From NCBI RefSeq assembly GCF_900187875.1, contig NZ_FYEX01000001.1, forward strand, positions 310,001 to 374,000: 64,000 nt of DNA, read 5' to 3'. This DNA comes from Polynucleobacter victoriensis. GTDB lineage: Bacteria > Pseudomonadota > Gammaproteobacteria > Burkholderiales > Burkholderiaceae. The notes beneath the pieces were generated by a model. That model was given only the letters and a program-made list of their open reading frames with translations, ran no database searches and was not told the origin of the DNA. Positions 58,755-64,000 of this stretch are shown here, one piece after another. How positions within the stretch are numbered: the stretch's first letter is position 1; every line of letters starts with the position of its first letter. The position numbers and the translations under genes are program-made.

Positions 58755-59972
58755 ATGAAACCCCTCGCACTTGCCCAGTTAGGCTTAGTCTGTGGCATCA
58801 CTACCTTTGTATTATCCGCCTGTTCTACGCTTCCAAGCAAACAAGCAGAACAGAAATCTGACTCAAATCAAGTCATAAATAACGACAATTTTGCTGAACT
58901 TGAGAAAAAACCAGACTCTCTGGCACCTTTCTTAGAAAAAGTTAGCCAAGATCACCAAATTCCTCTAAAAGACTTACAACTCGCTTTTGATGACGCGAAA
59001 ACCATTCCATCCATCAAAAAACTGGTGATGCCGCCACCAGTCGGTTTTCAGAAAAACTGGAAAGTCTATAGAAGTCGCTTTGTGGAACCCAAGCGCCTTG
59101 CCGCAGGACAACAATTCTGGAAAAAACATCGCACCTTCATCGAAGCCACTGCCAACAAAACAGGAGTGCCTGCAGAAGTCATTGTTTCAATCATTGGCGT
59201 AGAAACTATCTACGGCAAACACATGGGCGGGTTTTCAGTAAGAGATACCCTGATCACCCTAGGCTTTGATTACCCCAATACCCCAAATAAAACTTCAAGA
59301 GAAGCCTTATTTAAAAATCAACTGGAAGATTTAATTCTTTTGTGTCGCACAGAGAATCCTCAAGCGAGTCTTTTTAAGAAATGTCTTAATCAACTGGGCT
59401 CCTATGCAGGAGCAATTGGTCTACCCCAGTTCATGCCAGGCAGCATTCGTCGCTTTGCTGTTGATGGCAACAACGATGGCAGAATTGATTTAAGAAATTC
59501 ACCAGAAGATGCGATTGCTAGCGTTGCAAATTTCTTGAAAGCTCATGGTTGGGTAACTGGCGAGCCGATTTACTTGGATATTCAAAATAATGAAGAGGCC
59601 ATGATTCTTGCAAAAAAATTGGCTGATGGCGAACCCAAAGCGAAATTGAAATTAGGTGATTTAGCCAAAGACCAAATGATTTCAAAAACGGAACTGCCTG
59701 ATACAACTCCTAGCTTGGTGGTTGACCTTCCAAGCCCAGATAGCAACGGTGGCACTGAGGTCAAGTATGTGGTTGGTCTAAGAAACTTTATTGCAATTTG
59801 CGATTACAACCGCAGCTTCTTCTACGCCCAGTCTGTGGCTGAATTTGCTCAAGCGCTCAGAGGCGAAGTTCCCGGGCAAGAGGTGACCGCAAAAAAGTCT
59901 TCTGAAAAAACAAAGAAGACTTCTAAGAAGTCTTCCAAGAAATCCACAAAGGTGAAGCAGGCTTCTAATTAA
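58755..59972 (+). CDS. mltB: Lytic murein transglycosylase B (lipoprotein)
   Basis: A 405-aa lipoprotein. Signal MKPLALAQLGLVCG... ends at lipobox LSAC. The SLT_2 catalytic domain has the active Glu in IGVETIYGKHMGGFSVRD, then LGSYAGAIGLPQFMPGSIRRFAVDGNNDG. It cleaves peptidoglycan glycan strands to 1,6-anhydromuropeptides that NagZ later recycles. The last 25 residues are a Lys/Ser repeat tail. I use the ATG at 58755, as a TTG at 58740 adds five residues before the signal peptide. The stop overlaps the cysM 3' end by 4 bp. Confidence 0.92.
   Translation: MKPLALAQLGLVCGITTFVLSACSTLPSKQAEQKSDSNQVINNDNFAELEKKPDSLAPFLEKVSQDHQIPLKDLQLAFDDAKTIPSIKKLVMPPPVGFQKNWKVYRSRFVEPKRLAAGQQFWKKHRTFIEATANKTGVPAEVIVSIIGVETIYGKHMGGFSVRDTLITLGFDYPNTPNKTSREALFKNQLEDLILLCRTENPQASLFKKCLNQLGSYAGAIGLPQFMPGSIRRFAVDGNNDGRIDLRNSPEDAIASVANFLKAHGWVTGEPIYLDIQNNEEAMILAKKLADGEPKAKLKLGDLAKDQMISKTELPDTTPSLVVDLPSPDSNGGTEVKYVVGLRNFIAICDYNRSFFYAQSVAEFAQALRGEVPGQEVTAKKSSEKTKKTSKKSSKKSTKVKQASN
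59895..59935 (+). repeat. Inverted repeats in the Lys/Ser tail of mltB
   Basis: GAAGACTTC (59915-59923) and GAAGTCTTC (59927-59935) are perfect complements with a TAA spacer (out of frame). AAGTCTTCT (59895-59903) can pair instead with AGAAGACTT (59914-59922). Confidence 0.5.
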
Positions 59973-60886
59973 GCTGGGAATACACCTGTTGATAGGTAAC
60001 GATCGCCTCGATCGCAAACAATAAATACAATTGTTGCGTTTTCAACGCGCTCTGCGATGCGCAATGCCACTACCAAGGCACCAGCAGCTGATATGCCACA
60101 GAAAATACCCTCTTCTCTAGCCAAGCGCCTAGTCATATCCTCTGCCGCTGCCTGACTAACGTATTCAATGCGATCCACCTTGGCATCAGCATAAATCTTA
60201 GGAATGTACTCAGGTGACCATTTACGAATACCTGGTATTTGAGAACCTTCTTCAGGTTGCGCACCGATGATTTGAATTTGTTGATTTTTTTCTTTGAGAT
60301 AAATCGACACACCCGTGATAGTGCCGGTTGTTCCCATGGCAGACACAAAGTGCGTGATTTGACCTTGTGTGTCTTCCCAAATTTCTGGGCCAGTTGATTC
60401 AATATGAGCTAACGGATTGTCCTTATTACCAAACTGATCAAGGATTTTTCCTTTACCTTCTTTTTCCAATTGTGTTGCATAGTCACGCGCATACTCCATG
60501 CCGCCAGAGGCAGGGGTAAGAACTAATTCAGCGCCATAGGCCGCCATGCTCTGACGTCGCTCAATACTCTGGTTCTCAGGCATAACCAAAATCATCTTGT
60601 AACCCAAGATGGCTGCAACCATGGCCAAAGCAATGCCTGTATTACCACTCGTTGCTTCAATCAAAGTATCACCGGGTTTGATATCGCCACGCTGTTCTGC
60701 ACGCATGAACATCGATAGTGCCGGACGGTCTTTGACAGACCCCGCTGGATTGTTGCCTTCTAATTTACCAAGAATGACATTGTTGCGCTCTGTATTACCA
60801 GGACCTGGAATACGTTGCAAACGAACCAATGGTGTATGACCAACCGTTTGGGCAATAGTGGGGTAATTAGGACGTGAAATAGACAT
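59969..60886 (-). CDS. cysM: Cysteine synthase CysM
   Basis: A 305-aa PLP enzyme. The PLP Lys52 is in GNNPAGSVKDRPAL, the substrate loop is EATSGNTGIALA, and the phosphate-binding part is SAMGTTGTITGVS. The first half (KLEGNNPAGSVKDR) and the C-terminal FCGISAAGALVVAL fit CysM, which can use thiosulfate as well as sulfide with O-acetylserine. AGG lies 8 nt before the ATG. It is convergent with mltB. Confidence 0.94.
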   Translation of the reverse strand: MSISRPNYPTIAQTVGHTPLVRLQRIPGPGNTERNNVILGKLEGNNPAGSVKDRPALSMFMRAEQRGDIKPGDTLIEATSGNTGIALAMVAAILGYKMILVMPENQSIERRQSMAAYGAELVLTPASGGMEYARDYATQLEKEGKGKILDQFGNKDNPLAHIESTGPEIWEDTQGQITHFVSAMGTTGTITGVSIYLKEKNQQIQIIGAQPEEGSQIPGIRKWSPEYIPKIYADAKVDRIEYVSQAAAEDMTRRLAREEGIFCGISAAGALVVALRIAERVENATIVFIVCDRGDRYLSTGVFPA

Positions 60887-60956
60887 ATGACGCCTATATT
60901 AATGGATTTATAGTCATCATATGCCTAAGTTTTAGAAGCTCACCGAAACCTTGATT

Positions 60957-61406
60957 TTAGGGGGCGCTTTTCTCTTCTTTGGACCTTCTGCTTTGCTTGG
61001 GCGCTTTTTCCGTGGCTTGCTTTTCTTTTTCTTTACTTTTGGTTGAGGGTTCTTTAATAGATTTCTCTTTCACAGATTTATCTTTAACTGGCTTCTCAGT
61101 TTTAGCCCCAGCAACGCCCTTGTTATTGATGGTTAAACCATTTTGCATCATCCGCTCAACGGTTTTCTCGCCAATACCCTTGACTCGAGTATGCAAATCG
61201 TTGGCATCTTTAAAGGGGCCATTCTTTTTACGTTCCGCCAAAATCGCTTTTGCTTTTGATGGCCCCAAACCTCTCACAGATTCCAACGCTGTTTGGTCCG
61301 CAGAATTTACTTCAACTTGAGCAACTGCATAAGTACTCAATAAAAATAAACCTGCAATCGATGCAACCAGAAATCTCGCGAGTGATTGAAATAAATTTAA
61401 TAACAT
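60957..61406 (-). CDS. ComEA-like helix-hairpin-helix DNA-binding protein
   Basis: A 149-aa exported protein. Signal sequence (about 1-28) ends YAVAQ. Residues 33-95 hold two HhH motifs: VNSADQTALESVRGLGPSKAKAI, then FKDANDLHTRVKGIGEKTVERM, as in ComEA, the periplasmic receptor for DNA uptake. The C-terminal 55 residues are a Lys/Ser/Glu low-complexity tail. AAGGAGG before the ATG is the strongest ribosome site here. A terminator hairpin ends only about 18 nt upstream. Confidence 0.9.
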   Translation of the reverse strand: MLLNLFQSLARFLVASIAGLFLLSTYAVAQVEVNSADQTALESVRGLGPSKAKAILAERKKNGPFKDANDLHTRVKGIGEKTVERMMQNGLTINNKGVAGAKTEKPVKDKSVKEKSIKEPSTKSKEKEKQATEKAPKQSRRSKEEKSAP

Positions 61407-61423
61407 CTTGCCTCCTTGAAAGT

Positions 61424-61452
61424 AAAAAGCTCCACCGGTTGATGGAGCTTTT
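61424..61452 (-). terminator. Terminator between hldD and the ComEA-like gene
   Basis: AAAAGCTCCA (61425-61434) and TGGAGCTTTT (61443-61452) form a 10-bp stem with an 8-nt loop, with T runs on both strands. On the minus strand the T run is directly upstream of the ComEA-like gene's Shine-Dalgarno. Confidence 0.85.
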
Positions 61453-61496
61453 CCTTAACGAGAGGCTAGCTATGTTGTTGACTAAATAGTGCCTGA

Positions 61497-62516
61497 TTAC
61501 AAAGGTTGAGCAAGAAAATCAGAATTTTCTGACAGCCACTTCATGTATTTCTCTACACCTTGCTCAACAGTATGGAAATCAGCTTGATAACCGGCTGCAC
61601 GCAAATTAGTTAAATCGGCTTGCGTAAAAGATTGATACTTGCCTTTTAATGCTTCAGGAAATGAAATGTACTCAATCAAACGCTCATCTGCTAACTCAGC
61701 CAAACTTAATTGAGACTCACCATTGATTTTTCTAAGTGAATTAATCACCGACTTAGCCACGTCATTAAATGGCTGAGCACGACCACTACCTAAATTAAAG
61801 ATGCCACTTTTCTCTGGGTGCTCTTGGAAAAATAAGTTCACCTTAGCCACATCTTCCACAAACACAAAGTCACGCTTTTGCTCACCTTGAGCGTAACCAT
61901 CATATTCACCAAACAACTTAACCGTGTTGTCTTCTAAGAATTGGTGATAGTGATGAAAAGCTACCGAAGCCATACGCCCCTTGTGTGACTCACGCGGGCC
62001 ATAGACATTGAAATAACGGAAACCAACGACTTGGGCAGTGGTTGCTTTTTCAGCAAAACGCTTGCGCACCACCTGATCAAATAAAAACTTTGAATAGCCA
62101 TAAACGTTCAAAGGCTTCTCAAATTGACGTTCTTCTTTAAAGGTATCAGAACCACCATAAGTAGCAGCAGATGATGCATATAAGAAAGGAACTTTTTGAG
62201 CAGTACAAATATCTAACAAATCCATGGAGTAGCGGAAGTTATTCGCCATCATGTATTTGCCATCTGTTTCCATGGTATCTGAGCATGCGCCCTCATGGAA
62301 AATAGCTGTGACTTTGCCAAATTTCCCCCTGGCAAAAGCTTCGACAAATTCTGACTTATCTAGGTAATCAACAATATCCAAATCTGCCAAGTTGCGGTAT
62401 TTGTCAGCTGGTTGCAGTTCATCAACAGCAATCACATCTTTGATACCTTTGGCATTGAGCGCCTGAACTAAATTAGCTCCAATAAAACCAGCTGCGCCAG
62501 TCACAATATATGTCAT
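61497..62516 (-). CDS. hldD: ADP-L-glycero-D-manno-heptose 6-epimerase
   Basis: A 339-aa SDR epimerase with NADP motif TGAAGFIGANLVQAL, the HEGACSDTME loop, catalytic SSAATYGG and YGYSKFLFDQ (Tyr/Lys), and FRYFNVYGPRE. It makes ADP-L-glycero-D-manno-heptose for the LPS inner core. Its ATG overlaps the upstream kinase stop by 4 bp. Confidence 0.97.
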   Translation of the reverse strand: MTYIVTGAAGFIGANLVQALNAKGIKDVIAVDELQPADKYRNLADLDIVDYLDKSEFVEAFARGKFGKVTAIFHEGACSDTMETDGKYMMANNFRYSMDLLDICTAQKVPFLYASSAATYGGSDTFKEERQFEKPLNVYGYSKFLFDQVVRKRFAEKATTAQVVGFRYFNVYGPRESHKGRMASVAFHHYHQFLEDNTVKLFGEYDGYAQGEQKRDFVFVEDVAKVNLFFQEHPEKSGIFNLGSGRAQPFNDVAKSVINSLRKINGESQLSLAELADERLIEYISFPEALKGKYQSFTQADLTNLRAAGYQADFHTVEQGVEKYMKWLSENSDFLAQPL

Positions 62517-63454
62517 TGCAATTCCTCTAACGATACAGTTGCCGTACCTAACTTTCCAACCACAATACCACCGGCTTTATTAGCCAATTTCATGGCTTGA
62601 CCTGCAGGCCATTTCGCAGCCAATGCAACAGCCATTGCTGCAATAACTGTGTCCCCTGCACCAGATACATCATAAACTTCTCTAGCATCCGCTTTTACAT
62701 GCTCAACGCCCTGAGCGGTAAACAAACTCATACCCTCTTCAGAGCGAGTTAACAATAAAGCATCTAGCTTTAATTTTTCTCTCAATGCTTGAGCTCTAGC
62801 AGTTAAATCCGCCTCATCCTTCCAACGCCCCACAACTTGCCTTAACTCAGAGCGATTAGGTGTGATGATTGATGCACCTTCATACTTGCTGTAGTCATCC
62901 CCCTTAGGATCAACTAGTACAACCTTACCGGCTGCTCGTGCAGCAGCAATCATTTTGGTGACATGAGTTAAGCCACCCTTACCGTAGTCAGACAAAATAA
63001 CTGCATCAACTTCAGGCAATAGAGATTGGAATTGCTCCAATTTATTTAGGAGCGCTTCATGTGTTGGCGCTTTTTCAAAGTCCAAACGAATTAATTGTTG
63101 TTGACGTGCCACCACACGCAGTTTAACCGTCGTCGGCAAACTTGGGTCTCGTTGTAAATAGCTATTAACGCCCTGGGCTTTTAACAACTCTTCCACCCTG
63201 CGACCAGGCTCATCATCACCCACAACGCCCAAAATAGAAATTTTGGCTCCAATGCTCGCTGCATTGCGCGCCACGTTAGCAGCACCACCCAAACGCTCAT
63301 CGTCTTTGCTAACAAGTACTACTGGCACAGGAGCTTCCGGCGAAATTCTTTCGGTATCACCAAACCAGTAGCGATCTAACATCACATCACCAACAACTAG
63401 CAATCGTGCTTGGCGAAATTGTTGAATATCAGCAGCAGTTAATCGGATGTCCAT
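62513..63454 (-). CDS. rfaE1: D-glycero-beta-D-manno-heptose-7-phosphate kinase (HldE kinase domain alone)
   Basis: A 313-aa PfkB-family kinase. It shows LLVVGDVMLDRYWFG, PVPVVLVSKDDERLGGAANVARN, ITPNRSEL and the catalytic DVSGAGDTVIAAMA. In E. coli this domain is fused to an adenylyltransferase in HldE; here it is a stand-alone kinase (RfaE1), so rfaE2 must be elsewhere. It acts before HldD in heptose synthesis and is co-transcribed with it. Confidence 0.95.
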   Translation of the reverse strand: MDIRLTAADIQQFRQARLLVVGDVMLDRYWFGDTERISPEAPVPVVLVSKDDERLGGAANVARNAASIGAKISILGVVGDDEPGRRVEELLKAQGVNSYLQRDPSLPTTVKLRVVARQQQLIRLDFEKAPTHEALLNKLEQFQSLLPEVDAVILSDYGKGGLTHVTKMIAAARAAGKVVLVDPKGDDYSKYEGASIITPNRSELRQVVGRWKDEADLTARAQALREKLKLDALLLTRSEEGMSLFTAQGVEHVKADAREVYDVSGAGDTVIAAMAVALAAKWPAGQAMKLANKAGGIVVGKLGTATVSLEELQ

Positions 63455-63501
63455 GGCGTTATTTTCTACTTGGTTTATTTAATATTTATGACTATATGAC
63501 A

Positions 63502-64000
63502 TTACATCGATGGACCTGATGGCGCAGCACCCTCACCACGTCTCGGTGAATAAGATTCCCAATGATTACAACCAGGGCATTGCCAATAAAAACGTCTGGC
63601 TCTAAAACCACAATTGCCACACGTATATCTAGCTAAAGTATTGGTTCTTTGTTTAAGTAAGCCATAAGAGGCTTTGAATTCTTGGGCAGCTTTGTCATTT
63701 TGCGCAACTTCAGCCAAAGTTAAACGCGCTTGCACACGCAGTGCCATTGCACTCAAACTAGGTGTATGACGCATTACTTCGTTCATCAACGCCTCTGCTT
63801 GAGGTACTCCACGCAAAGCCATCACATGCTTAAACGTAATGTCCAATAGCTCCCCACCAGCTTGGGTTTTTAAGGCATCCACTAAAACTTGCAGGCCCTC
63901 ATCTGCTTTTGAGAGAGCTTTGTGTACATCAATCCAACGATCAGCCACCAAAGCTAAATAAGCCGGATGATTCTGCGCAATCAAAGACCATGTCGCCACA
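63502..64000 (-). CDS. lapB: LPS assembly protein LapB (YciM), C-terminal part
   Basis: The visible 165 residues are TPR-type helices (for example PAYLALVADRW, EALMNEVMRHTP) followed by the rubredoxin-type metal knuckle YTCGNCGFRARRFYWQCPGCNHW and the ending ESYSPRRGEG. This is the LapB/YciM end that binds iron and, with FtsH, regulates LpxC degradation. The gene continues past the right edge, where the reading frame is still open. It lies 47 bp upstream of the heptose kinase gene on the same strand. Confidence 0.95.
   Translation of the reverse strand, partial: VATWSLIAQNHPAYLALVADRWIDVHKALSKADEGLQVLVDALKTQAGGELLDITFKHVMALRGVPQAEALMNEVMRHTPSLSAMALRVQARLTLAEVAQNDKAAQEFKASYGLLKQRTNTLARYTCGNCGFRARRFYWQCPGCNHWESYSPRRGEGAAPSGPSM

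Noticed and set aside
1..64000. Mobile element, prophage, CRISPR array or biosynthetic cluster
   Set aside because: No transposase, integrase, phage structural gene, terminal repeats, regular spaced repeats or modular synthases were found. The only accessory module is the toxin-antitoxin pair.

Overview
The window is a compact, gene-dense chromosomal segment of a Gram-negative betaproteobacterium. The best fit is a Polynucleobacter-like member of the Burkholderiaceae. This is inferred from gene content and order (lepA-lepB-rnc-era-recO-pdxJ-acpS-nagZ; rpmF-plsX-fabHDG-acpP-fabF; rpsP-rimM-trmD-rplS), from the EarP/EF-P(Arg32) pair, from the low-to-moderate GC content and from the very short intergenic gaps. 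No database search was run. There are about 72 genes. I see no rRNA, tRNA, CRISPR array, insertion sequence or prophage.

Layout. 1-2.4 kb: 5' end of uvrC, divergent earP-efp, one small unknown gene. 2.4-3.5 kb: two half-size YeeE/YedE sulfur transporters behind a promoter whose -10 lies in a perfect palindrome. 3.8-12.1 kb: housekeeping run on the minus strand (lepA to nagZ), with a PIN-toxin/Phd-type antitoxin module between recO and pdxJ. 12.3-20.2 kb: mucD, then the fatty-acid/phospholipid cluster (yceD-rpmF-plsX-fabH-fabD-fabG-acpP-fabF). 20.2-28.8 kb: maf, an RsmI-like methylase and a secreted unknown protein facing sppA, a HAD phosphatase, a FAH-family enzyme and rluC; then rne with a structured leader of about 300 nt. 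28.8-31.7 kb: moaA, moeA and a small membrane protein. 31.7-37 kb: a hydroxyacid dehydrogenase, fdxA, a ferredoxin/flavodoxin reductase-like flavoprotein and a divergent iron-type ABC transporter sharing a Fur-like box. 37-43.6 kb: thyA-folA, a TRAP transporter (binding protein convergent with its permeases), pmbA and mog. 43.6-52.2 kb: an AEC carrier, orn, a Ste24-like protease, rsgA, a CobD/CbiB-like protein, a CoA-type Nudix hydrolase, the rpsP operon, a META-domain lipoprotein and a membrane unknown. 52.3-57.6 kb: acyl-CoA dehydrogenase, etfA, etfB and acyl-CoA synthetase, a coherent acyl-CoA oxidation unit. 57.7-64 kb: an HDAC-like amidohydrolase, MltB, CysM, a ComEA-like HhH protein, hldD, the hldE kinase domain and the end of lapB.

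Most of the window is core metabolism, translation, envelope and cofactor synthesis. I found no convincing new multigene system. The most interesting signal is regulatory. Several genes lacking a Shine-Dalgarno sequence (yceD, thyA, pmbA, mog, the Ste24-like protease, the Nudix gene, trmD and the gene at 51804) have a -10-like TANNNT hexamer exactly six bases before the start codon, which suggests leaderless mRNAs. Some sit in divergent gaps of only 13-26 bp. Other points are the toxin-antitoxin insertion in a housekeeping operon, a candidate Fur box over the start codon of the iron ABC ATPase, an FNR-like site near fdxA, and several structured intergenic elements.
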